Below are positions 42,707 through 53,448 of a stretch of 64,000 bases of DNA, piece after piece (positions within the stretch are counted from its first letter, which is position 1; each line of letters begins with the position of its first letter). The position numbers and the translations under genes were made by a program. The DNA is from Narthecium ossifragum (Eukaryota; Streptophyta; Magnoliopsida; Dioscoreales; Nartheciaceae), in the NCBI GenBank assembly GCA_963920575.1, contig OY986963.1:8966896-9030895 (forward strand), read 5' to 3'. The notes under the pieces are model-generated. The model searched no databases. It was given only the letters and a program-made list of their open reading frames with translations, and was not told where the DNA came from.

Positions 42707-43972
42707 AGATCGAGTCCAGTACAAACTACACGTGTTTTAATTACTATGAGAACATAACCAGGTTATGAGTCAATCGTTTGATTAGAAACTGCCCAAAGTG
42801 CTGCTTTGTTTATTGAGGAATTAATGAGATAGGTTTCATGATTCTTTAAAAAATTATGGTGTGGGCAATTCAACGGGTGGGCTATTTCCTTGATTTAAAT
42901 TAATATTGACTGACTGACTGACTAGTTCAATGGGCTGCTTCTATTTCATTGAAATAAGCCCTTGTTTATTTTTAAATTGCAACCAAGTTGAATATTTACA
43001 CATGGAAATAAGGTTTGGCGATTATAAAGGATAATCACTATCTTTTCCATGACATTTTTTTAGAAAAAAAAATTAAAAAAATTATCATTTATTAATTCAA
43101 TCAAAAGCTAATACTGGAATATATATAAATTCTGAATTAGTTACCAAATGGGGCCAGGATGGTTTAAATGTACGGCTTAATCCCCCAAATTATTTTGGTG
43201 GTTAGAGCTTATCGGAGTGAGAGATCATGTCTATTGTGGGACCAAAGAATGGCATGTGGAGCCATTCTTCGGAGAGGCTAAAAAGGGATTAAAGCATAGC
43301 CACAAGTCTAAAAGAACGACTGGAGCTGATGGATGCAATACGTATACTTGATGGCTTTTAAATTTTAGCATCTCCATATTTGAATATAAATTGGTCGGCA
43401 ATAATGTCATAAGGTAAGAAAAATCAGCGTCTAGATGGCCAATGTTGAATTGGTTGGATTATGACTTGTATATCTTTGCCGGTGTACTCTTTCATCATCA
43501 ATGGACGGACGTCCACCGGTCCACGTAGGCCTAGGGTGTATATATATATATATATATATATATATTGTATGTTGGTGTGTGTATATTTAATATATGTTGT
43601 GGCACATGATGTTCATACAATATGGATGGGATTAGCCGCTTTAATGGGATCTTTCAGTCTCGGAGGAAAAATTGTCAAACATCTAGCAGTTCCTCACGCT
43701 TGGTGCCGATGAATTTTTTCTTTGAAAGAAAAAGAAGACTATGCCTTTGCCATATTGAATATAAGTTACGCGCAATAATAGCATGGCATTTTGAGTTCCA
43801 TATGAACAAACCATTATTGTTTTTTCATAACATGGGATTTTGGATTGAAATAGTAGCATGAAAGAAAGGTTATTTTAGATTTTATCCTATACGTCCGGAG
43901 TACATTTCAGCGTAACAAATCTTTTTTCTTCCAAACCATAAGTCTTTATATGGCTTACATATATAATATATA
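42707..43972. other. AT-rich spacer, no gene recognised
   Basis: Includes (TGAC)n at about 42908-42923 and (TA)n at 43540-43565. Confidence 0.55.
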
Positions 43973-44703
43973 TATACACTAGGTGGTGGGCCCGTGTCAC
44001 CTGGCACGGCTAACTGCCCGCCCCGACTATCTCTATTATAACTTACGTCACATTAACCACTATCCTTTTTATTTATTTATTTAATTATAATTTTATACCA
44101 CGTGTATGTCACATGTATGCCATGTGTGTATAAGTTTATGACTCAGATGATGAGTCATAAAAGTAACTACCTTGGATCTTATAAGGTAGATAAGTATGTA
44201 TATTTAAAACTAATCTTCTGGCTTATGATTATAATGATGTATATTTAAAACTAACCTAGGGAAGATGATAAAAATATACAAAGTTAAGTTAGGAAAATAC
44301 ATGTAAATAAACTAATAGGAGATAAATGATTGTAACCGTTTTTGCTCCTTATAAAGTTGATATACACTAGGTGGTGGGCCCGTGTCACCTGGCACGGCTA
44401 ACTGCCCGCCCCCACTATCTCTATTATAACTTACGCCACATCAGCCACTATCCTTTTTTTTATTTATTTAATTATAATTTTATACCACGTGTATGCCATG
44501 TGTGTATAAGTTTATGACTCAGATGATGAGTCATAAAAGTAACTACCTTGGATCTTACAAGATAGATAAGTATGTATATTTAAAACTAATCTCCTGATTT
44601 ATGATTATAAGGATGTATTTTAAAACTAATCTAGAGAAGATGATAAAAATATATAAAAATAGGAGGTAAACGGTTGTAACCGTTTTTGCTTCTTATAAAA
44701 TTA
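43973..44703. repeat. 388-bp tandem repeat, two copies
   Basis: TATACACTAGGTGGTGGGCC starts at 43973 and 44361. Each copy ends in TGTAACCGTTTTTGCT(C/T)CTTATAAA. The second copy is shorter by about 50 bp and has several point changes. Elements starting CACTA exist, but no inverted end is seen, so I keep it as an unclassified tandem repeat. Confidence 0.85.
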
Positions 44704-45034
44704 ATAAATAGACACACATATATGCAAAATATATATTATTTATACACAAGAGAGTATAAACATATGATAGAGAGAGCATTTACATAAGGGAGTATAAAAA
44801 TAGGAGTGGGAAGAATAAATAGCGCGAGAGAATGAGCGGGACACTTGGTGAGAATCTAGGGCGTTCCTTGAAATGAACGCCCAGATGTAGCATGATGGGT
44901 TTGATTGAATTAATAAATGATATATATTAAAGATCTTGATCATTAGATGACCTATGTTTTATTAAAGATCTTGACCATTAGATGAGATCTAAACAGATCT
45001 CATTCGTTAGTATGATGATAGTATGGAGACAATG

Positions 45035-45905
45035 ATATGACCCAAACTGCGTCAGACCCACCAATCCCTCATTGCGGCCTGGTACAAGAGACACTGCTTC
45101 ATCTTTTCTTCTCTCGCCGGTTTGGAACCCATGTTTGGAGACTTATTCTTCCTCCCCCCCAACTATCTCCTTCTGTTTTGAAGATTTTATTTCTTCGTTG
45201 TCTTCCTCTTCTAGCCGTTTGAAAGTTGGAACAAATGAATCTTTTGTTGGGTTTTCTCTTTGGACGTTATGGTCGAACATGAATGAGGAAGAGGGAGGGG
45301 GGATGCGGTGCGGGGGTACTTTTTCTTCATATTCGACAACTTGGGCCTGGTTTTTCTTCGTATCCGGTGACTTGTGGAAATGTTTTGGAGATGTTGTTAT
45401 CACTGGTTCTTTCCTTCAATTCTAATGATATGTTTGGTGATGGGACGTGCGTCGGAGGATGTATGTTCTGTAATGGTGGATGTGACTTTCTCGTTGGACT
45501 CTAGGGAAGCTGTGGTAGGCGTCCTAGTACGTGTTCAAGGTGATCGAATTTGGACGGCTTATTCGGAGTTCTTTATTGTTATTACTAATGCAAAGTTTAT
45601 GATCAACTACATCAATGTGGGAAAAATTCTTGACCTCACCATCCATCGGATCTACTTCGCTTCGAGATGTTTTTGGGCTTTCGACTCGTTTTGTTGCCTC
45701 TACTTTCATATCTGTGCACTAAGACCTAGTACGTGATGCGGACTGCCTTGCCAGACTTGGTAAAGCCTGTCGATGGAATCACTACTAGGTCTTTGCTCTT
45801 GGTTCTGAGACTCTTGCTAATTTTCCGTTTTGTCTGTATAAGTAGTTGCCAACTCTTCCCTGGCCTTATTTGGCTGACTTACTCAATAAATAAATAAATA
45901 TTAGA
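45035..45905 (+). pseudogene. LINE ORF2 3' part with zf-RVT and RNase H remnants
   Basis: Plus-strand frames read CGLVQETLLHLFFSRRFGTH then VWRLIL, the zf-RVT pattern with Cys positions partly lost. FSLWTLWSNMNEE follows (usual LWxxRNxxIF), and VMVDVTFSLDSREAVVGVLV and TNAKFMINYI sit where RNase H begins. Stops and shifts separate them. The end is AATAAATAAATAAAT at 45888-45902, an A-rich LINE tail. Confidence 0.6.
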
Positions 45906-48900
45906 CCCTAGTTAATGAATATCAAGTAATCGTAATGTAGCAGAACTAGCCAAAATCTTTTTCAGAATCTAAGCAATACCTCAAAACTTAAGCAACGTAG
46001 GTCATCCTCAAGTTAGACCATCATCGCTATATGAACAAAAACAGGATTCCAATCATTTCTTCATCAACATATGAAGAGGGCTTGCAGTAAGCAGCAGAAC
46101 AGTTATTTCGTTGGCTACAGATGAAGAGAGAGGCATTAATGCTGGGTCTATAAAAATCTTCTCCAATTGAGCTGACCTGATTTAAGACATACCCATTCAC
46201 ATAAGAAAAAAAATTTGTGTACATGCCTTTTCAACCATGTACATTGCACATGGCTTAGGTGACGGCTTACGTGATGGGGACCAACGGATGTGAGTGGATC
46301 TGGACCATTGAAAGTGGTCATGTGTGATGCACATGCCTACGTGGCATGTACCCCAATCACTTCTCTTCACATAGAACATAGGTTTTGAGATGCATGCCAT
46401 TTATTATTTAGATAAAGCAGCACCCAAGTCACAATCTTTTCAACCAAAGCAAAAAATGAAAGTGTAGGAGCTCATTCACAGCCAGATGGTGCGAGCCTGA
46501 ACACACAAGCTCTGGAGAAGATTAGAACTCCACAGCAAGCAAGAGAAAATAGAGACTGCATCAAACCCAATGTAAGACTCACCATTTCACTTGACCAAAC
46601 TATGGAAACCATAAATTGCTACTTGAGGTTACAATTGGTTAAGACATAAAATAAAATGTGGACATATTGACATCTGTGTCTGGGTTACTCCGATATCCTA
46701 AAGAAACAAGGTTCTACATCATAATGCGGACCATGGCAACATCAGATATTGAAGGAACAATACCTACGCCAATGAAGTATCTTTGGATGCCATACTTTGT
46801 TGCCGCTATATATATAAGCATCTAATGCATAAATTTCCTGTTACAAGGACAACGCCCATGTTAGTAATTGAAACCAAATTATAAATGCATTCTTATAAAT
46901 CACTCCCTAGGAAACTTCACCCGGTCAAGCTTTGCATTAAGATCAGTATTTTTGCTGTTTTGCTTGGTTAACTGACGGGTAAACGTGAAAGCCTCTCATC
47001 GGGAGAGACAACCATGATTCTCAAGAAGGAGAAAACCACTGAATTTTACTAATAAAAAATCCCCTAATTAGAAACCCTAAAACTCCTTTTATAGGATAAA
47101 AAGAGGCCAACTTACACATGGACTAAAAAGCATGAATTAGACTCAAACCCCATAACTAATGAGGCAATTCGGAATTAAGGAAGAAGAAAACCGGCTAGAA
47201 ATAGGAAAACATGCTAAAAATAGTAAAGACCGATAACCTGCCTAAAAAGGAAAGTTTTACATAAAAACGAAAATTTAGGTCATAAGGAAAAGGAATCTGG
47301 AGATTTGGAGGCCAAGGTAATGGAGAGATCTTTGATCTTCGATGAATCTCGTCGGGCTTGTTGAGCCGCTCGAAACGGCTGGTCGCACGCCCCGATCGAA
47401 CATCGGGGTCGAAACTTATGCCCATCCTACGGTCACGGTCGTACGGAGATCTGAGTCGAACGGATGGAGTTCGAACGCGACTGGATCGCCTAGGGAGTCT
47501 CTCGGGATCGGACTTAGTCAGGTCTGGATCTGGACTTGGTCCTACATCACTAACTCATCTCGTATGCGGCTGCATTTTTTTAGTTTGAAATGTGACGAAT
47601 CACATCAGCAGCAGCAGATAAGCATCCAGAATAGATATATGAGATGATAAAATAAAGCTCAGGCCAAGCATGCAGGTTGCTCTATGAAGAACAGAATGTA
47701 TCTCATTGACTTACAGGCCACAAATGGGTTGAAGATGATAGCTCAAAGTTTGCTGAGGAAAGAAGTTATTCTCTATGATTGACCTCAATATCAGCATCAG
47801 TGGAAGGAACATGGGAGAGGCAGTGGCAAATGTTGGATTCCACTAATCTTCAGCTCATAAGCACCCACAAAACTAGATATCCACAACTATGTACACCTAA
47901 GTGTTAGATGAAGTACTTTTGCGCACTATCAAGAGGAAATCGAACGTATGAAATTTGGCCAAATTGATTTTGGAGTGAAATGCACAATATCAAACCATAT
48001 CAGACATCAAATTAGGACCATAGAGCTCGAGAATCGCACGTTTACGACCTCACTTTGTTAAAATGGCCTGGCTTAACATAGTTTATGCTGCAAGTTGGAG
48101 CGGTGAGCTAACATGAAAGACTCTTTTAAAGTGAACAGGATTTCACATGGGCAGATAAGCCCCCAGCATCCATTTGTAGGTTGTAGCCCAAAGTAACATA
48201 AGGAAGCCAAAAGAAGTTTCCTTGCAATGCGCTAATATGTTCTGAGAAATGTCCCAATGTATAGTATGGTTGTCACAAGCAGCATTTGCATGTATTCCAA
48301 TCACAAGAAAGGCAATAAACATTGGCAGATGATATTAAATAAGAAAGACACTTTTACAAGTAAATCATTTTTGCTTACCCTCTTTCAAGAGTCAGATTTA
48401 AACGGGATGACAGCAGTAGCTTTGTCGATTTCATACCTGCTCTTCACAAAATAAGCTTAGATGAACACTTGTATAATTAATGAAGGCAACTCCACATCAA
48501 CTCAGCTGTCGAAAGAATATATTTCAAAAGTACTCATGCAAGACCTAATTAAGCTCATGGCTCATTTTCTCAATGTCACCCTGAAGTTCTTCTTCTTGCA
48601 TTTGCCATATTGGAAAATGGTGCTCCTGCATATATCCAAATAACCAATAAAATTATGTGAATGATAGAAAGCTCATCTATTACTTGCCCATGATCCACCA
48701 GAAGCCATTATGATGTGGTCCTCTACAGCAAAGCAATTTTGTAAAAGCTATTTAATTTCTGAAAGAAACTCTACAATCATAATTTACAAAGTATATATCC
48801 AAAGCACAAAATGCATATATAATCGAAGCCTTTTCTACTTTTTTGTTGTCCAGTTGATACTTAAAGGAGAAGTACAAAACAAAGATACACGAGGAAGTCG

Positions 48901-49167
48901 TCATGAGCAATTTGGCTCCCTTTGGAGGTATGAAGCTTAGGTAAAACGCTAACGGTTTGGAACTAGCATGTTCTAGTAGCTCTAATCATACAACCATTGA
49001 AACCTATGTCAATCAGAGATATCCTATGATTTCAGTGAGAGATCTAACTAAAATTTGACTGGATTCTCATAAAAGAACCTAGTTTAGTTGATTAATAGAT
49101 CTCACAAGGTGCAAGCAACGTTAAAATGAATGTGGTTTTACTCAAATTTGAAGTACCTTTTAATTTT
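45906..49167 (-). other. Low-repeat stretch with weak minus-strand exon candidates
   Basis: This is the least repeat-like part of the window. Minus-strand pieces with exon-like composition are: about 46185-46035 (GEDFYRPSINASLFICS), 46828-46740 (KYGIQRYFIGVGIVPSISD), and 48620-48548 (after an AG, HHFPIWQMQEEELQGDIEKM). I cannot link them into one protein or name a family, and splice sites are only plausible. A GC-rich block with a TATA-like box on the minus strand (about 46970-47560) may be an LTR remnant. The stretch could hold a decayed host gene. Confidence 0.25.
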
Positions 49168-49532
49168 GGGTTATTTGCATATACCGCCTTGAAAAAGGTT
49201 TATTTTATGTATACCCCCTAAAAAAACAAAATTTGCATCAGAAACCTTGAAAATCTTGATTATTTGCATATGGCCCCTTCCGTCTACTTCCATACACTGA
49301 TATGACCTAACCATGGTTAAAAACGTAACCATGGAGATAAAATGTCTTAAATGCCCTTGGTTATTAAACCGATTGTTAAACTTACCTATTAGCCTCCCGC
49401 GCTTAATCGCCTCTCCCATTTATCCGAGAGACTTGATGATCACTTCATTCCTTCATTGTCTAAGGCCATCGCTTCATCGTCTAAGGCTAGGGTTAGGGTT
49501 TGCTCTGAGAGTGGAAGGAATGAAAATAACCC
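49168..49532. mobile_element. Small MULE-like element with 9-bp target duplication
   Basis: GGGTTATTTGCATAT on the left and inverted GGGTTATTTTCATTC on the right are short TIRs. TTTAATTTT flanks both sides (49159-49167 and 49533-49541). The interior contains ATTTGCATATGGCCCC and no gene. The CTAGGGTTAGGG near 49488 is telomere-like but single. Confidence 0.75.
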
Positions 49533-49966
49533 TTTAATTTTATACCAATGAGCTCCAATAATACTTAGAGCAAGCGATAAATACTATAACTTCTTACAAG
49601 TACTCAATACCTACAGAATCTATGACCAAAATGGCTTATTTGCACCAATGAAGAGAACATAATGTCCCAATTCAAGAACATTTGAACTTATTAGGATTCT
49701 TAAGTACCTTTCGGTTATCAACCCTATGATACATCCATAGAAGCCAAATGATTAATGTTTCATTATGATGTCGGATGAATGGCTTAGCTCAAACAAAATC
49801 TTCAGCTTATCAAAGTTTTCTTCCTCGAAGGAAATTTTAAAACGTGCCACCTATAATGCTGCTTGAAATGACCAAACACTAAGAAGTTGAAAATAACCTA
49901 GAAACCAAAGGAAATAATCTAGGCAATGTTACTCGACCTCAAAAAAAGTTCCGAGAAAAAGGCAGT
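49533..49966. other. No recognisable feature
   Basis: AT-rich, with no coding or repeat signal. Possibly the 3' flank of the exon candidate to the right. Confidence 0.4.
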
Positions 49967-50181
49967 TTAGCCTATTCTAGGAACTGGTTTGGAAGCTTTG
50001 TATGTAAATGTAACTATGCGAAGTGCAAAGAGAAGAATCGAGAACCATAAATAGAAGCTTTTCGTATTTTTCGACTTGAACTTGGATTCAGCCTCCTGCA
50101 TCATCTCACTCTGCATACAACCGCCCGTAAAAGAAAGAGATACGTCCTCCATGCTATCTTTTAAGGCCTCGGTGACAGTCG

Positions 50182-50948
50182 TGTTGGGAAAAAGGAGGTG
50201 AATCGGATCACCCAGAACCCACTTCCGATGGCGGACACAAGACAAGAGAACAAGAAAGAGAAAGCACACACAAGAACACACCATGATTTACATGGAAAAC
50301 CACTCGGCAAATACCGAAAGTAAAAACCACGGGCGGAGTAGGAGTGTTTCATTATGAATCAAGGAGTACAAAGCTTTTCATCTATAGGAGAAAAAAACCT
50401 CTTCCTCTAGGGTTTTCATCATCAAGGACCCATCATTAGGGTTACACACCAACCCTATTTATATCCACTAATTAACCCACACTCGGATTAATCTGGACGA
50501 TCCTTTCATTCCGTAGAATTGATGGAAGGATCGATCTTCTTAGATGGAAGGATCGATCCTTTCATCCGTAGAATTGATCGCCCCGACGATGATCGATCCT
50601 CTTGAGGATGAGGATCGATCATCCAAAAACATGCTCTCTGTCATGGGAAAAATCGTCTGAGAGGATCGATCCTTATAGGGCATAAGATCGATCATTTCCA
50701 ATACAGCTCTCTTTCATGGGATCCAGATTGAGAGGATCGATCCTTATAGGGCATAAGATCGATCCTTTCCAACACAGTTCTCTGTCATGGGATCCGGACT
50801 GAGAGGATCGATCCTTACCAAGCAAAGGATCGATCCTTTGTCTTCCTGCACCTTTGTTTGTCTCCTTCTTCTCCTTCTTTCACCGTACACAGTTGCTTCA
50901 ATCAACTAGGTTTGTTTATTGAGGCCTCATGAGAAGGGAACCCCAACA
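50182..50948 (-). mobile_element. Copia-type solo LTR with GATCGATC array
   Basis: It starts TGTTGGG and ends CCCCAACA on the plus strand. Flanks are AGTCG (50177-50181) and AGTTG (50949-50953), a 5-bp duplication with one transition. On the minus strand it carries a TATA-like ATATAAATAGGG (about 50456-50470) and TTTTCCATGTAAATCATGG near its 3' end, a phrase typical of plant copia LTRs. The 767-bp length, absence of coding sequence and duplication make it a solo LTR. Confidence 0.85.
50510..50842. repeat. GATCGATC array with a 71-bp tandem unit
   Basis: GAGGATCGATCCTTA starts at 50661, 50732 and 50803. Each unit also has a second GATCGATC word and a CTCTGTCATGGGA-type word. Single words precede at 50529, 50545, 50590 and 50611. 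AAAGGATCGATCCTTT near 50824 is a 16-bp perfect palindrome. Confidence 0.92.
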
Positions 50949-51055
50949 AGTTGAAGCGAGGACCTTGGCATGCTCCGACGACAGCCTCTCCTCCTCCAGC
51001 CTCCTCGCCTGCAACCCAGCCCAAACCCTCAAAAAGATCCCTCCTAACCATAGTA

Positions 51056-51497
51056 CTTTTTTTTTGCTGAGTTGAGCCAAGAGGTTGAGTGATACAATAC
51101 TCTACTTCAGATTACATCAAGGCGGTGAGGTCACTAACACAGTGCCAGCAGCCGCATGCCTAGCCCGACGTGCTAGATCATCAGCCACTGTGTTTGCCTC
51201 ACAGGGTACATACATGAAAAAAACTCCACCAAGGAGAGCAACCGGACTCCAAATACTCCTAAGGATGGATTCCATACCTATCACCTACACATCTCTACCA
51301 TTGATGGAGTTCACTATGTTCCTTGAGTCGGACTCAATAATGATATCATGAATCCCTCGCGCTACTGCCTGCTTTAGTGCCCAGAGGACCCCCAACAACT
51401 CCGCCTCATCACTACTGCTGGCCATTATGTTCTCAGATAAGACCCAGCTCGGTGCAATCCCCTCATTCTCCCAACAAGCCATGCCAATCCCAGCAGT
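51056..51497 (-). pseudogene. LINE 3' fragment with RNase H, cut by an Athila-like element
   Basis: Minus-strand frame: STAGIGMACWENEGIAPSWV, then SDEAELLGVLWALKQAVARG, then IHDIIIESDSRNIVNSING, giving E and D positions of LINE RNase H. A T-run at 51057-51067 is the A-tail read on the other strand. Sequence 5' of STAG is displaced by the LTR starting at 51498, so the upstream domains are out of the window or lost. Confidence 0.75.
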
Positions 51498-51856
51498 TGA
51501 TAACGCATGAAAAGTGCACAAATCGCCCCTTTAACTAGGTCCTGTTAGCCTCCGAGCAATGCTATTTTGTTTGTCTTTTCCCCATTTCAGGCTTAAGGAC
51601 CCTCAGCGAAGATTAGACTAAGTTTGGTGCTAAAACGAACAAATAAAGAACTTGCGAAGTCAAAGGAGCAAAGGTGGGCTATCTTTGAAGATTAAACTGT
51701 ACCTGCTCAGGAAGAACTAGATGATGTACTATATATGGTTGGAAAGCTCTTGAAGTCTAGATTCCAGAACTTTTTACGGTTTGTGATTTGGAGTTTCTTA
51801 GAGGAAGATATGTTATTTTTAGTACAGAGGTGCAGAAGAAGCTTCGGAAAACGAAG

Positions 51857-51895
51857 GAGATTGATCCGCTTTCCAAAGGAGATCGATCCCTTTGG
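51857..51895. repeat. Short GATCGATC/GATTGATCC pair
   Basis: GAGATTGATCCGCTTTCC and GGAGATCGATCCCTTTGG lie 56-94 bp before the TATA box. This is the smallest member of the array set, in the same relative place as in the related solo LTRs. Confidence 0.7.
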
Positions 51896-51950
51896 CGCTG
51901 CGGGGAAAATAAGAGAAAACTGACTAATCCGAGTTAGGGTTTGTCTTAGG

Positions 51951-51960
51951 CTATAAATAG
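51951..51960 (+). promoter_or_regulatory. TATA box of the Athila-like 5' LTR
   Basis: CTATAAATAG, 453 bp from the LTR start. Confidence 0.7.
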
Positions 51961-53125
51961 CCTTCTTTGGGGGCGTTTTGGCAGCCTTCCATGGCCGAAT
52001 TTTCGTTATCTCTTAGAGTTTCTCTTAGTTTCTTTTCCACAAATTAGGTTAGATCTTTGGTGGAAGATCCATGGGTGGAGCGCGGCGACAACCTTCATCG
52101 ACGGATCTCCTTCCTAAGATGAGTAACTAATCTCTAGCCTAGGGATTTCTATGATGTATTAGAGAATCTTTCTAGGGACTTTCATGGATCTGAGCATATA
52201 TTCTTTTAATGGTTTTTAATGGAATAATCTTTTATTGTCATATCTATTGGTAATATTTATTATGGTGAATGAATTGGATGTTCTTTGTGCCCTAAATTCG
52301 GTCTGTCTTGTCTCGGGTTTTCCGTGGGTATACAGCCGGATTCTGTGAAAACTCAAAACACAAAAGTTGTAGATCTCTTCCTTAGCTTTCCACCGAATCT
52401 TGAATCACCTTGTTTCGAGTTCGGATGTGAAAGTTACACCGAGATTACGATCGTTGGTTTTGAGTATTGCATGTTAGAGGCTAAGATTAGGACTTTTCTA
52501 AGATACTTTCATGCTAGAACCATGTTAGATTTTAGGATTGGATTCTAAACCCTAGATTATGATTGTAGGAGTGCTAGAACCACTACCTTAATGCTAGAAC
52601 CATTAAGACCTATGATTATAACCTACAGTTCGTTCTTTATCTTTATTGATTAGGCGATCTCAAAGTGCTAGAACTACTTTGATTATTCTCATACCAATTA
52701 TCCGCTGATTTGATCTTCCTTCCGATGAAGACTTCTTACGAATCTTTATTGAGCGGTAGGGGTTCTAGCCATTCACCTATCGACTTGTTAAAACCATTAA
52801 CACCTTTTGAATTGCTTTTATCCTAGGAAGACCTAGTTAGTTCTTTATTACGGACTAGAAATCTCTTGGTCGTTTATCATGTTATTATTCAATTTAGTTT
52901 AATCTGAGTTAAGAGTAGTTTAAAACCCCAAAATCATTCTCTTTATCAATCTTTTGATTTAGAACTATACGAGGTAATTATACCTAACACTTCTTTTCCC
53001 TGTGGATTCGACTCGGACTCATTGCTATCTACCCATAAAGTAGTTAGTTAGTGATTCGGATTATAAATTTCTAATTTTGACGTACTTGTTAAGACCACGA
53101 CACTTTTCAAGGCGTGTCAAAATTT

Positions 53126-53141
53126 TGGCGCCGTTGCCGGG
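53126..53141 (+). promoter_or_regulatory. Primer-binding site for tRNA-Asp
   Basis: TGGCGCCGTTGCCGGG is complementary to the 3' end of plant tRNA-Asp, the usual primer of Athila/Tat-group elements. It lies six bases after the LTR. Confidence 0.92.
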
Positions 53142-53448
53142 AATAGAATAGTAGTTAAGTTAATTGTTTAGTGTAGTTTTATTTCAATTAGTTATTTTCC
53201 TGTACTTATTATATTAAAATTTTAAAAAAAAAATTAAAATTTAAAAAAAAATAAAAAAAATTAAAAGAAAGAAAGAAAGAAAGAAAGCGATTTGTGCTTA
53301 CATTGCCTATTTTTCTGTCGCTAGGAGACGCCGACGTGAGGAGAATCAACGGTTTACGGTCAACGACGGACGTCTCGTACTTGGACCAGCCCCTTGTAAC
53401 GTATTTCTAAATTTTTGACTTGGTTCTTGTTTATTTGATTGTTTATAC
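53142..53448 (+). other. 5' leader of the Athila-like element
   Basis: A- and T-rich leader with a (GAAA)n run near 53265-53287. No start codon in a good context before 53449. Confidence 0.6.

Larger units (their letters stand above)
49967..51055 (-). pseudogene. Candidate host-gene terminal exon, coiled-coil plus membrane tail, split by a solo LTR
   Basis: On the minus strand, 51055-50949 reads LQARRLEEERLSSEHAKVLA and the frame continues exactly, once the LTR and one duplication copy are removed, into TVTEALKDSMEDVSLSF, then MMQEAESKFKSKNTKSF, a hydrophobic stretch LWFSILLFALRIVTFTY and a stop at 49967. The layout suggests a short helical segment and a C-terminal membrane anchor. I do not recognise the protein. 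A LINE A-tail directly upstream (51056) cuts off the 5' side. The frame surviving across the LTR is the main evidence that it was coding. Confidence 0.4.
51498..53119 (+). mobile_element. 5' LTR of a plus-strand Athila-like element
   Basis: It starts TGATAACGCATG and ends GGCGTGTCA just before a tRNA-Asp primer site. It is 1622 bp, close to the related solo LTRs at 13571 (1608 bp) and 27706 (1521 bp), with colinear stretches to both. It carries a short GATCGATC pair at 51863-51892, a TATA box at 51951, and CTAGAACCA words near 52510-52600. Its 3' partner LTR is beyond the window. Confidence 0.85.

Noticed and set aside
43977..44400. CACTA transposon end (CACTAGGTGG)
   Set aside because: No inverted partner end, no 3-bp duplication and no transposase; kept as a tandem repeat.
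46970..47600. Possible additional solo LTR with TATA-like box on the minus strand
   Set aside because: Candidate TG..CA ends can be drawn but flanks (TTAAC and GCAGC) do not match and no family copy is in the window.
49480..49505. Telomere-like CTAGGGTTAGGGTTT
   Set aside because: Only two units, inside a small MULE-like element; not an interstitial telomere array.
13904..50842. CRISPR-like regular repeats in the GATCGATC arrays
   Set aside because: The repeats are short palindromes in LTR DNA of a plant genome, with irregular spacing and no cas genes.
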